Both the position numbers and the translations under genes were made by a program. A stretch of DNA of 64,000 nt from Citrobacter europaeus (GTDB taxonomy: Bacteria > Pseudomonadota > Gammaproteobacteria > Enterobacterales > Enterobacteriaceae): assembly GCA_020099315.1 (NCBI GenBank), contig CP083650.1, positions 1,984,001 to 2,048,000 of the forward strand, written 5' to 3'. Within the stretch, counting starts at the first letter, position 1; every line of letters begins with the position of its first letter. The notes beneath the pieces were generated by a model, which was given only the letters and a program-made list of their open reading frames with translations, was not told where the DNA came from and searched no databases. Shown here piece after piece: positions 52,152-60,923 of the stretch.

Positions 52152-52964
52152 TTATCCTCCGAACAGGCGTTTGAGGAAACCTTTCTTCTCTTCTTCAATG
52201 AAGCGGAAAGGACGTTCTTCTCCCAACAGACGGTCTACGGTATCAGCATAGGCTTTACCGGCATCGGCATTGATGTCGAGAATAACCGGCTCACCCTGGT
52301 TAGACGCGCGCAGGACTGACTGATCTTCAGGAATCACGCCAACCAGCTTGATTCGCAGAATTTCCAGTACGTCTTCCATGCTCAGCATGTCACCTTTATT
52401 TACGCGGCCAGGGTTGTAGCGCGTCAGCAACAAATGCTCTTTAATCGGATCTTCACCGTTTTCCGCACGACGAGATTTCGACGCCAGAATACCCAGAATA
52501 CGGTCAGAGTCACGTACAGAGGAAACTTCCGGGTTAGTGGTGATAATCGCTTCATCGGCAAAATACAGGGCCATCAGCGCACCGGTTTCAATACCCGCCG
52601 GGGAGTCGCAGACGATGAAGTCGAATTCCATCGTTTTCAGGTCGTCCAGAACTTTCGCGACGCCTTCACGCGTCAGCGCGTCTTTATCGCGAGTCTGTGA
52701 GGCCGGAAGAATAAAGAGATTTTCGGTACGCTTATCTTTGATTAACGCCTGATTTAACGACGCATCGCCCTGAATAACGTTGACGAAGTCATAAACGACG
52801 CGGCGTTCACAACCCATAATCAGATCAAGGTTACGCAGGCCGATATCAAAATCAATAACGACAGTTTTCTTTCCCTTCTGGGCCAAACCTGTAGCGATGG
52901 CCGCGCTGGAGGTGGTTTTGCCAACGCCCCCTTTACCCGAAGTAACAACAATAATGCGTGCCAT
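52152..52964 (-). CDS. minD: Septum site-determining ATPase MinD
   Basis: 270 residues. Deviant Walker A SGKGGVGKTT (9-18), ATP-bound dimer binds membrane by the C-terminal amphipathic helix (EEEKKGFLKRLFGG) and recruits MinC. Middle gene of minCDE. Confidence 0.99.
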   Translation of the reverse strand: MARIIVVTSGKGGVGKTTSSAAIATGLAQKGKKTVVIDFDIGLRNLDLIMGCERRVVYDFVNVIQGDASLNQALIKDKRTENLFILPASQTRDKDALTREGVAKVLDDLKTMEFDFIVCDSPAGIETGALMALYFADEAIITTNPEVSSVRDSDRILGILASKSRRAENGEDPIKEHLLLTRYNPGRVNKGDMLSMEDVLEILRIKLVGVIPEDQSVLRASNQGEPVILDINADAGKAYADTVDRLLGEERPFRFIEEEKKGFLKRLFGG

Positions 52965-52987
52965 AGAAATTCCTTGTTAAAAAGGGA

Positions 52988-53695
52988 TCAATTCAACGGT
53001 TGAACTGTCAAAGCGTTCTCTGCTAATTGCAGACGGGCCGCTTTGCCATAAAATTCTGCTGGGATTTTATCACTCAGCCAATAAACACCTGCGATAGACA
53101 CCAGTTCTGCCGTCAGATGGGTACAAAAAATTTGCGCTTCCCGATCGCCGCTTGCGCCTGCCAGCGCACGGCCTCTCATCATGCCATAAACATGAATATT
53201 ACCATCAGCGATAAGCTCTGCGCCTGCACTGACGTGGCTTGTAACAATCAGATCACATTGTGGAGCATAAATGCGCTGACCGGAACGAACCGGCACATTT
53301 ATTAATCGTGTTTTTGTGATGGGAGTAACGTTTTGCGGCGGAGCAACGGGAGCCGGGGTCTCAACAGGCGCAGAACGAATAGCTTTTTCTTTACCTTCAG
53401 TCAGTAAAGGAAGGCCCATTTCGTCGATTTCAGCCTTGAGTCTGGCGTCTTTGCATCCGCTAACGCCAATAATGCGCAATCCGGTAGACGTAACAACTTT
53501 CTGCAGCGCTGACCAGTTGACCGGGCTTTCAAGACCACTCACGTTAACCACCACGGGAGCATGTTTTAAAAAAGCCGGCGCCTGCGCGATTTTGTCTTCC
53601 AACGCCTGACGAATAACCTCGGGTTCTGCTTCATGTAAATGAACCACTGATAAGGTGAAGCTACTGCCTTTAAGCTCGATTGGCGTGTTTGACAT
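52988..53695 (-). CDS. minC: Septum site-determining inhibitor MinC
   Basis: 235 residues from MSNTPIELKGSSFTLSV. N-domain inhibits FtsZ; C-terminal beta-helix (GAELIADGNIHVYGMMRGRALAGASGD) dimerises and binds MinD. Slightly longer linker than E. coli MinC (231 aa). The start is taken at the E. coli position; ten upstream codons are open but unlike the family. Confidence 0.97.
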   Translation of the reverse strand: MSNTPIELKGSSFTLSVVHLHEAEPEVIRQALEDKIAQAPAFLKHAPVVVNVSGLESPVNWSALQKVVTSTGLRIIGVSGCKDARLKAEIDEMGLPLLTEGKEKAIRSAPVETPAPVAPPQNVTPITKTRLINVPVRSGQRIYAPQCDLIVTSHVSAGAELIADGNIHVYGMMRGRALAGASGDREAQIFCTHLTAELVSIAGVYWLSDKIPAEFYGKAARLQLAENALTVQPLN

Positions 53696-53821
53696 CCTGG
53701 CCTTACTCAATTTGCTATTTATCATCCCCAGCGCGGGGTGATATTCCGAAGACTATAAGGCATGTTATAGTCAGTATTATATTGAGGCAAGCCACCATTC
53801 CGTGAATTCAGAGTAAAAGAT

Positions 53822-54115
53822 ATGTTTTGTGTGATCTACCGAAGCAGCAAACGTGACCAGACCTATTTATATGTCGAAAAAAAAGACGATTTCTCACGCG
53901 TTCCTGAAGAACTGATGAAAGGATTTGGTCAGCCGACGCTGGCAATGATGTTACCGCTTGATGGTCGAAAAAAATTGGTTAATGCCGATCTTGAAAAAGT
54001 AAAACAGGCCCTGGCCGAGCAGGGCTATTATTTACAAATACCACCGCCGCCAGAAGATTTACTTAAACAGCATCTGGCTGCGACAAAACAAAATACACCA
54101 GACGCTAAACGTTAA
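53822..54115 (+). CDS. ycgL: YcgL-domain protein
   Basis: 97 residues, UPF0745/YcgL family, small alpha-beta fold (MFCVIYRSSKRDQTYLYVEKK...). Function unknown. Divergent from minC, as in E. coli. Confidence 0.94.
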   Translation: MFCVIYRSSKRDQTYLYVEKKDDFSRVPEELMKGFGQPTLAMMLPLDGRKKLVNADLEKVKQALAEQGYYLQIPPPPEDLLKQHLAATKQNTPDAKR

Positions 54116-54184
54116 ACTGCATCCGCCAGCAGCACGTTCCATCGATGCAGTACCTGAAATCTATGACTACGTTAGGGGAAAGTA

Positions 54185-54844
54185 ATGTATCAACATCACA
54201 ACTGGCATGGTGCTCTGCTGGATTATCCGGTGAGTAAGGTGGTTTGCGTAGGAAGTAACTATGCCAACCATATTAAAGAGATGGGCGGAACCCCCCCCGA
54301 AGAGCCGGTGCTGTTTATTAAACCGGAAACCGCACTGTGCGATTTACGCCAGCCGCTGGTGATCCCATCTGATATGGGGTCGGTTCACCATGAAGTTGAG
54401 CTGGCTGTGCTGATTGGCGCGACCCTGCGACAGGCGACGGAAGATCATGTGCGCAAAGCCATCGTGGGTTATGGCGTTGCACTGGATCTGACCCTGCGCG
54501 ATATCCAGGGCAAAATGAAGAAAGCGGGGCAGCCATGGGAAAAAGCGAAGGGTTTTGATAACTCTTGCCCGCTGTCAGGATTTATTCCCGTAGCGGAATT
54601 TAACGGCGATCCACAGGATACGATGCTCGGGTTAACGGTCAACGGTGAACAGCGTCAGCACGGCTCCACGGCGGATATGATCCATCAAATCGTTCCTTTG
54701 ATTGCCTATATGAGTCGTTTCTTTACCCTCAAAGCGGGTGATGTTGTGCTGACGGGCACGCCAGCAGGCGTGGGGCCATTAAGCAGCGGTGATGAACTGG
54801 CGATCAGTTTTAACGGTCAAACGCTGACGACCCGCGTACTGTAA
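54185..54844 (+). CDS. ycgM: Fumarylacetoacetate hydrolase-family protein YcgM
   Basis: 219 residues. FAH-family fold with metal ligands in VHHEVELAVLIG and YGVALDLTLRD; KGFDNSCPLSGF and LTGTPAGVGPL are conserved. Probably a hydrolase or decarboxylase of small acylpyruvates; the substrate is not proven for this gene. GGGGAAAGTA precedes ATG. Confidence 0.93.
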   Translation: MYQHHNWHGALLDYPVSKVVCVGSNYANHIKEMGGTPPEEPVLFIKPETALCDLRQPLVIPSDMGSVHHEVELAVLIGATLRQATEDHVRKAIVGYGVALDLTLRDIQGKMKKAGQPWEKAKGFDNSCPLSGFIPVAEFNGDPQDTMLGLTVNGEQRQHGSTADMIHQIVPLIAYMSRFFTLKAGDVVLTGTPAGVGPLSSGDELAISFNGQTLTTRVL

Positions 54845-54851
54845 TCTCTGC

Positions 54852-54873
54852 TTGCCGCCTTTTCGGGCGGCAA
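54852..54873 (+). terminator. Stem-loop after ycgM
   Basis: TTGCCGCC-TTTTCG-GGCGGCAA, followed by an A-rich rather than T-rich stretch; weak as a terminator. Confidence 0.5.
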
Positions 54874-54936
54874 AACTTGCATCAGCGTGCCAGACTGGTT
54901 ATAAGGTGCAGCTTTAATGCAATAGCGGAAACCCTG

Positions 54937-55383
54937 ATGAGCGACATACCTTTCTGGCAAAGTAAAACCCTTGATGAAATGACCGATGCCGAGTGGGAGT
55001 CATTATGTGACGGGTGTGGTCAATGCTGCCTGCATAAGCTGATGGATGAAGACACCGACGAAATCTACTTTACCAACGTCGCGTGTAAGCAACTCAATAT
55101 CAAAACCTGTCAGTGCCGTAATTACGAACGTCGATTCGAGTACGAGCCTGACTGCATCAAACTGACGCGCGATAATTTGCCGACTTTTGAATGGTTGCCA
55201 ATGACCTGCGCGTATCGTCTGCTCGCGGAAGGTAAAGGGCTGCCGGAGTGGCATCCGTTGCTGACGGGGTCTAAAGCGGCGATGCACGGTGAACGTATCT
55301 CAGTTCGTCATATTGCGGTGAAAGAATCGGAAGTACGTGACTGGCAGGATCATATCCTGAACAAACCTTCATGGGCGGACTGA
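54937..55383 (+). CDS. ycgN: YcgN, UPF0260 cysteine-cluster protein
   Basis: 148 residues from MSDIPFWQSKT. Cysteine-rich (CDGCGQCCLHKL, NVACKQL, TCQCRNYERR), the CxxCxxCC pattern of YkgJ/zinc- or iron-chelating-type proteins. Function unknown. Upstream in-frame codons give a longer form with no relatives' support. Confidence 0.92.
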   Translation: MSDIPFWQSKTLDEMTDAEWESLCDGCGQCCLHKLMDEDTDEIYFTNVACKQLNIKTCQCRNYERRFEYEPDCIKLTRDNLPTFEWLPMTCAYRLLAEGKGLPEWHPLLTGSKAAMHGERISVRHIAVKESEVRDWQDHILNKPSWAD

Positions 55384-55412
55384 GCCGCCCATCGATTAGC
55401 AGGCGTTAAGGT

Positions 55413-55754
55413 TTAAGACTTTTTCGCCTGATACATCTCATCGGAGTGGTTGTCATCTTCCACCCAGAAGTTAATGTTGAATTGTGCGTCGTCGCTTAAT
55501 TCAACACGATGCCAGTACTGCGGTGGGCTGGTCGCGAACTGACCGGCATTAATCACTACCTTCACTTCGGGCTCTTTTGCGTCTTCATTGGCAAAGCCAT
55601 AATACGTTACCGTACCTTCCATTACACAGAGCTGACCAAACACGCCTGCTGCGGTGTTATGGTGAGAAAGAAGTGCTGCCGGGACGTTGTCTTTGGTAAA
55701 GAAGGGAGTAGAGCGTTTCACTTTCCAGTTTGCCGGGATGCGTAAATGGGACAT
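55413..55754 (-). CDS. DUF1971 cupin-like protein (YeaR-like), predicted NsrR target
   Basis: 113 residues. Small cupin-type fold of the DUF1971/TehB-N family (STPFFTKDNVPAALLSHHNTAAGVFGQLCVMEGTV...FATSPPQYWHRVELS), related to E. coli YeaR but not the same protein. Salmonella has such a gene here (STM1808), reported as NsrR-regulated and nitric-oxide-induced. It lies where K-12 has hlyE and umuDC. The gene is preceded by a 41-bp palindrome that fits NsrR, so a role in nitrosative or tellurite stress is likely (inference). Confidence 0.88.
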   Translation of the reverse strand: MSHLRIPANWKVKRSTPFFTKDNVPAALLSHHNTAAGVFGQLCVMEGTVTYYGFANEDAKEPEVKVVINAGQFATSPPQYWHRVELSDDAQFNINFWVEDDNHSDEMYQAKKS

Positions 55755-55772
55755 AAGACATCTCCTTCGTGT

Positions 55773-55813
55773 GGCATCTATAAGATGTATTTAATATACA
55801 TTTTATAGATGCC
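55773..55813. promoter_or_regulatory. 41-bp palindrome, predicted NsrR operator
   Basis: The sequence GGCATCTATAAGATGTATTT-A-ATATACATTTTATAGATGCC pairs at 18 of 20 positions around base 55793. The core AAGATGTATTT-AAATACATCTT-like half sites match the NsrR motif. It starts 19 bases upstream of the DUF1971 start codon, over the likely promoter. Confidence 0.75.
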
Positions 55814-55833
55814 AGCAGGCAATGGATTTAAGG

Positions 55834-55861
55834 CAAAAAAAACGCTCCCGAAGGAGCGTCT
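55834..55861 (-). terminator. Terminator downstream of dsbB
   Basis: On the minus strand GACGCTCC-TTC-GGGAGCGTT followed by T8, four bases after the dsbB stop. It insulates the DUF1971 gene. Confidence 0.88.
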
Positions 55862-55864
55862 CTG

Positions 55865-56395
55865 TTAGCGACCGAAGAGGTCACGTTTTTTCGGTTTAAA
55901 CGGCTGTGCTATGAATACCAGCACGGCGACCACCAGGTAAGCGGCGAAGATCCCCAACAGCCACTGTGGCATTTCCAGGGTTAAAAAAGACCACTGGCGT
56001 TCAGCACAGTCACCGGATGCTAAAAACACCTGCGGCAGCCATTTGTCCAGCGGCAGCCAGCTCGGGAAGCGGGCTGCAAAATCACAGGTCATGAACGGTG
56101 ATGGGTGCAACTGAATCATGGTGTGCTCATACGCTAACTGAAGCCCACGCCAGGCACTGTAAATCCAGATTATCATCGCCACATAGCGCAGCGGTGTCTT
56201 TGGCGCGATAGCCCCCACCAGCCCCGCACCCATCACGCCGAATAATGCGCTACGTTCGTAAATACACAACACGCAAGGTTTTAGCAGCATGACGTGCTGG
56301 AACCACAGCGCAACGAGTTCCAGCGCAAAGGCGGTTAACGCCAACAATAACCATGCTCCACGACCTCGGGAGCATTGGTTTAAAAATCGCAACAT
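55865..56395 (-). CDS. dsbB: Disulfide bond oxidoreductase DsbB
   Basis: 176 residues, four membrane helices. CVLCIYER (Cys41, Cys44) and the second periplasmic pair near 104 and 130 (TCDF, GDCAER) are present. Re-oxidises DsbA and passes electrons to quinone. Separated from nhaB by 140 bases. Confidence 0.97.
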   Translation of the reverse strand: MLRFLNQCSRGRGAWLLLALTAFALELVALWFQHVMLLKPCVLCIYERSALFGVMGAGLVGAIAPKTPLRYVAMIIWIYSAWRGLQLAYEHTMIQLHPSPFMTCDFAARFPSWLPLDKWLPQVFLASGDCAERQWSFLTLEMPQWLLGIFAAYLVVAVLVFIAQPFKPKKRDLFGR

Positions 56396-56507
56396 AATAA
56401 TTTCCCTGCAACATGCGTAGAGACCGCAGTTTAAACCAATTCAATTTATGCGCCACTAGCGGGAATTGAAAATTTGCGTAATCGGATAATTATCATGCAA
56501 AAAGTCA

Positions 56508-56531
56508 AACCGGGCAGTGATTTGCCCGGTT
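56508..56531 (-). terminator. Terminator downstream of nhaB
   Basis: On the minus strand AACCGGGCA-AATCAC-TGCCCGGTT followed by TGACTTTTT. Confidence 0.75.
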
Positions 56532-56536
56532 AATTG

Positions 56537-58081
56537 TTATGAAAGTGTAGCTAACCAGCCCGTTTGAGTCATCCACTCGGTCACCGGTACCAGCGTGAAC
56601 TCGACGCAAAGCAGACCAACGAGCGTCAGGACGAGAGTATACGGCAGAGCCATCCACACCATGCGGCCATAAGAGAGGCGAATCAATGGTGCCAGCGCGG
56701 AGGTCAGCAGGAACAGGAATGCCGCCTGACCGTTTGGTGTAGCCACGGAAGGCAGGTTGGTCCCGGTATTAATCGCTACCGCTAACAGTTCGTACTGGTT
56801 GAGGCTGATGGTCCCTTGTTCCAGCGCTGCTTTGGCTTCGTTAATATAGATGGTGCCGACAAAAACGTTATCAGAGATTGAAGACAGCAGGCCGTTAAAG
56901 AGATAGAACAGCGTCAACTGAGCATGTTCAGAGGACTGCAATACGAACTGAATGATCGGCGAGAAGAGCTGTTGATCGATAATAACCGCAACAATAGAGA
57001 AGAACACGGTCAGCAGGGCGGTGAACGGCAGCGACTCGGTAAACGCTTTGCCAATAGCATGTTCGTCTGTAACGCCGGTCAACGACGTTGCCAGAATGAT
57101 GACGGACAGGCCAATTAATCCAACCTCTGCCAGATGCAGGGCCAGAGCAACCACCAGCCAGACGCCGATAATAGCCTGAACAATCAGTTTGATTTTATCC
57201 TGACGAGTACGTTGCTGACGGCTTTGATCGTCAAATTGTTGCAGGACATCGCGGACGGTCTCCGGCAGCGTTTCGCCATAGCCAAACCAGCGTAATTTCT
57301 CGACCAGCACACAGGTTAACAGGCCGCAAATCAGCACAGGTACGGTGACCGGCGACATGCGCAGGAAGAAGTCACCAAAATGCCAGCCCGCCGCTTTGGC
57401 GATAATCAGGTTTTGCGGTTCGCCGACCATCGTCATTACGCCGCCTAACGCCGTACCGACGCCCGCGTGCATCATCAAGCTACGCAGAAAACCACGAAAC
57501 TGCTCCAGTACGACCTTATTGTGCTGATCGATATGGCTGTCATCGAGCATGTTGTTGTCTTCCGCGCGGGAAGAGGCGACGCGATGGTAAATACCATAGA
57601 AACCGACCGCGACGCTGATCACCACGGCAACGACGGTCAGCGCATCAAGAAACGCAGAAAGGAAGGCGGCAGCAACGCAAAAAGCCAGCGACAGCAGCGT
57701 TTTGGAGCGAATCGTAAGCAGCAGGCGGGTGAAAATAAACAGCAGCAGCTGTTTCATAAAGTAGATGCCAGCCACCATAAACATCAGCAGCAATAACACC
57801 TCAAGGTTAGCGGCAACCTCTTCACGCACATGCGTGGCGCTGGTCATACCGATGATGACTGCTTCGATAGCTAACAGCCCACCTGGTAGCAGCGGATAAC
57901 ATTTTAACGCCATCGCCAGCGTAAAGATGAACTCGGCCACCAACAGCCAGCCCGCAATAAAAGGATTAATAAAAAATATAATCGGGTTAACGACTAAGAA
58001 GACGAGCAGTGCAAGTTTGTACCAGTCAGGTGATTGACCTAAAAAATTGCGCCACATAGCGCGACCCCATGATAGCTCCAT
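56537..58081 (-). CDS. nhaB: Sodium/proton antiporter NhaB
   Basis: 514 residues, about 12 helices, near-identical to E. coli NhaB (513 aa) with GVMTMVGEPQNLIIAKAAGWHFGDFFLRMSPVTVPVLICGLL and NTGTNLPSVATPNGQAAFLFL. Exports Na+ in exchange for H+. Divergent from fadR. Confidence 0.98.
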   Translation of the reverse strand: MELSWGRAMWRNFLGQSPDWYKLALLVFLVVNPIIFFINPFIAGWLLVAEFIFTLAMALKCYPLLPGGLLAIEAVIIGMTSATHVREEVAANLEVLLLLMFMVAGIYFMKQLLLFIFTRLLLTIRSKTLLSLAFCVAAAFLSAFLDALTVVAVVISVAVGFYGIYHRVASSRAEDNNMLDDSHIDQHNKVVLEQFRGFLRSLMMHAGVGTALGGVMTMVGEPQNLIIAKAAGWHFGDFFLRMSPVTVPVLICGLLTCVLVEKLRWFGYGETLPETVRDVLQQFDDQSRQQRTRQDKIKLIVQAIIGVWLVVALALHLAEVGLIGLSVIILATSLTGVTDEHAIGKAFTESLPFTALLTVFFSIVAVIIDQQLFSPIIQFVLQSSEHAQLTLFYLFNGLLSSISDNVFVGTIYINEAKAALEQGTISLNQYELLAVAINTGTNLPSVATPNGQAAFLFLLTSALAPLIRLSYGRMVWMALPYTLVLTLVGLLCVEFTLVPVTEWMTQTGWLATLS

Positions 58082-58317
58082 GGTGATTTCCCTACCTTTA
58101 AAAATGAAATCATATTTTTATGTTTGACCGCAAAGCTTAGCGGGAGGAGGGAGTACAGGCAAGCTATTCACGCGACGGGCAAGGCTGGCTGCGCTTTAGC
58201 GTTATCTGGAAAATGAAGCCTTGATCTACTTTTTCTTCATTGCGTCAGCTATCAGCTATGTAACCCGTCTGGTATGATAACTGTAACTATGTTTTGCTGT
58301 GTAATGGAATTATTACT

Positions 58318-59037
58318 ATGGTCATTAAGGCGCAAAGCCCGGCTGGGTTCGCGGAAGAGTACATCATTGAAAGTATCTGGAATAACCGCTTCCCACCTGG
58401 CACTATTTTGCCTGCTGAACGTGAACTCTCTGAACTGATCGGAGTGACACGTACCACGTTACGCGAGGTATTACAGCGTCTGGCGCGTGACGGTTGGTTG
58501 ACCATTCAACACGGCAAACCGACGAAGGTGAATAACTTCTGGGAAACCTCCGGGCTGAATATCCTTGAAACGCTGGCGCGTCTCGATCACGAGAGCGTTC
58601 CGCAGCTTATCGATAATCTGCTGTCCGTGCGTACCAACATCTCGACGATCTTTATTCGTACCGCGTTTCGCCAGCATCCTGATAAAGCGCAGGAGGTTCT
58701 GGCGACGGCAAATCAGGTGGCCGACCATGCTGATGCGTTCGCCGATCTGGACTATAACATTTTCCGCGGTCTGGCATTTGCCTCCGGTAATCCGATTTAC
58801 GGTTTGATCCTTAATGGTATGAAAGGATTATATACCCGCATTGGCCGCCATTATTTTGCCAATCCGGAAGCGCGCGCGCTGGCGCTGAGCTTCTACCATA
58901 AGCTGTCAGAACTGTGCGAGCATGGCGCTCATGAGCAGGTTTATGAAACGGTGCGTCGCTATGGTCACGACAGCGGCGAGATTTGGCATCGTATGCAGAA
59001 GAACCTGCCGAGCGATTTAGCTATTCAGGGACGCTAA
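58318..59037 (+). CDS. fadR: Fatty acid regulator FadR
   Basis: 239 residues, the same length as E. coli. N-terminal GntR winged helix (PAERELSELIGVTRTTLREVLQRLARDGW) and C-terminal acyl-CoA-binding helical domain. Represses fad genes and activates fabA/fabB; long-chain acyl-CoA releases it. A start eight codons upstream is open but not used in relatives. Likely acts on the fadD operator at 42.6 kb. Confidence 0.98.
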   Translation: MVIKAQSPAGFAEEYIIESIWNNRFPPGTILPAERELSELIGVTRTTLREVLQRLARDGWLTIQHGKPTKVNNFWETSGLNILETLARLDHESVPQLIDNLLSVRTNISTIFIRTAFRQHPDKAQEVLATANQVADHADAFADLDYNIFRGLAFASGNPIYGLILNGMKGLYTRIGRHYFANPEARALALSFYHKLSELCEHGAHEQVYETVRRYGHDSGEIWHRMQKNLPSDLAIQGR

Positions 59038-59040
59038 TTA

Positions 59041-59070
59041 AAAACCCCTCATTCGAGGGGTTTTGTTTTT
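59041..59070. terminator. Bidirectional terminator between fadR and ycgB
   Basis: AAAACCCCTC-ATTC-GAGGGGTTTT followed by TGTTTTT; A-run on one side and T-run on the other. It touches the ycgB stop codon. Confidence 0.9.
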
Positions 59071-60601
59071 ACAGACCGTTCATCCTCGGCGGGCAACGCT
59101 CCAGCAACTCCACGCTACCATCTTCATTCTGCTGCTCCAGCATCACGTCAAAACCCCATAGCCGGTGCACATGCTTAAGCACCTCTTTGCGTCCTTTATC
59201 CAGCGGAGCGCGGTTATGCGGAATATAGCGCAAGGTGAGCGAGCGATCGCCGCGCAGATCGACGTTCCAGATTTGAATATTCGGCTCCAGGTTGCTCAGG
59301 TTATATTGCGACGACAGCCTGTTGCGGATTTCGCGATATCCTTCCTCGTTGTGGATCGCTGAAATCTCCAGATAATTATGACGATCGTCATCCAGTACGG
59401 TAAACAAGCGGAAATCACGCATAACCTTCGGTGACAGGAACTGGCTAATGAAGCTCTCATCTTTGAAATCACGCATCGCGAAGTGCAGAGTTTCCAGCCA
59501 GTCTGAGCCCGCTATATCCGGGAACCAGTATTTGTCCTCTTCGGTCGGCGACTGACAAATACGTTTGATATCCTGGAACATCGCAAAACCCAGGGCATAC
59601 GGGTTTATCCCGCTATACCACGGGCTGTTGTACGGCGGCTGGAACACCACGTTGGTATGGCTATGCAAAAACTCCAGCATAAACCGTTCGGTGACTTTAC
59701 CTTCATCATAAAGGTGGTTCAGGATGGTGTAATGCCAGAAAGTAGCCCAACCTTCGTTCATCACCTGCGTCTGTTTCTGCGGGTAAAAATACTGGCTGAC
59801 CTTACGCACAATACGCAGGACTTCGCGTTGCCAGGATTCCAGCAGTGGGGCGTTCTTTTCCATGAAGTACAGCAGGTTCTCCTGTGGCTCAGAAGGATAA
59901 CGCCGGGCTTGTGAAACGGTTTTCTCTTCTTCTTTCTTCGGCAGCGTGCGCCATAACATATTCACCTGACTTTGCAGATACTCTTCACGACTTTTCTGCC
60001 GGGCTTTCTCTTCCTGTAGCGAGATTTTTTGTGGACGCTTGTAGCGGTCCACGCCGTAGTTCATCAGCGCGTGACAGGAGTCGAGAAGCTTTTCGACTTC
60101 ATCCACGCCATAACGCTCTTCACACTGGGTAATATAGTTTCGCGCGAAGATCAGGTAATCGACGATGGAACTGGCATCCGTCCAGCTACGGAACAGGTAG
60201 TTGTTTTTGAAGAAGGAGTTATGTCCGTAGCAGGCATGCGCCATCACCAGCGCCTGCATGGTGATGGTGTTCTCCTCCATCAGATACGCGATACACGGAT
60301 TGGAGTTGATAACGATCTCATAGGCCAACCCCTGCTGACCATGCTTATACAAGCGCTCGGTTTCGATAAACTTTTTACCAAACGACCAGTGTGGATAGTT
60401 GATTGGCATCCCGACGCTGGAGTAAGCGTCCATCATCTGTTCGGAGGTGATTACCTCGATTTGGTGCGGGTAGGTATCCAGTTTGTAGAGTTTCGCCACG
60501 CGGTCTATTTCCGCCAGATAGACATCCAGCAGATCAAACGTCCAGTCGGGTCCATCGCTTAACCGTGTGCTGTCCTTGTTCATGGAATCAATCGTAGCCA
60601 T
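59069..60601 (-). CDS. ycgB: SpoVR-family protein YcgB
   Basis: 510 residues, the normal length. SpoVR family with histidine-rich HACYGHNSFFKNNYLFRSW and NEGWATFWHYTILNHLYDEG. In E. coli it depends on sigma-S; function unknown. Divergent from dadA with a 320-base gap. Confidence 0.94.
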   Translation of the reverse strand: MATIDSMNKDSTRLSDGPDWTFDLLDVYLAEIDRVAKLYKLDTYPHQIEVITSEQMMDAYSSVGMPINYPHWSFGKKFIETERLYKHGQQGLAYEIVINSNPCIAYLMEENTITMQALVMAHACYGHNSFFKNNYLFRSWTDASSIVDYLIFARNYITQCEERYGVDEVEKLLDSCHALMNYGVDRYKRPQKISLQEEKARQKSREEYLQSQVNMLWRTLPKKEEEKTVSQARRYPSEPQENLLYFMEKNAPLLESWQREVLRIVRKVSQYFYPQKQTQVMNEGWATFWHYTILNHLYDEGKVTERFMLEFLHSHTNVVFQPPYNSPWYSGINPYALGFAMFQDIKRICQSPTEEDKYWFPDIAGSDWLETLHFAMRDFKDESFISQFLSPKVMRDFRLFTVLDDDRHNYLEISAIHNEEGYREIRNRLSSQYNLSNLEPNIQIWNVDLRGDRSLTLRYIPHNRAPLDKGRKEVLKHVHRLWGFDVMLEQQNEDGSVELLERCPPRMNGL

Positions 60602-60819
60602 TCGCGCACCCTCATTGTTGGCGGCACTCTCTGTCTGGAGTACCTCATTTCAAGCATAGATCATGGTGTTAAAAAACGTGCTGCGGCTGAAATTTTTTCT
60701 TTGCGATTTCTCGTTAGCGAGGCGTCGAAAAACGGTATGGTCGCAAAATTTTATGCTGGATAAAAATAACGCACAGCAGGAGATGCCAAAGCAGAGAGTT
60801 CCCCGCTGTCACCGCTATA

Positions 60820-60835
60820 TGTGAGATAAGTCACC
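60820..60835 (+). promoter_or_regulatory. CRP site upstream of dadA
   Basis: TGTGA-GATAAG-TCACC, one mismatch from the CRP consensus TGTGAN6TCACA, about 90 bases before the dadA start. dadAX is known to be under CRP and Lrp control. The rest of the 320-base gap (60,602-60,923) shows no gene. Confidence 0.75.
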
Positions 60836-60923
60836 ATAAAAAAGCCATATGTTGAATAATATTTTCAACTGAGTTATCAAGATGTAATTAGATGATTGTT
60901 CTTTTACTGTTAACGGAGTGGCT

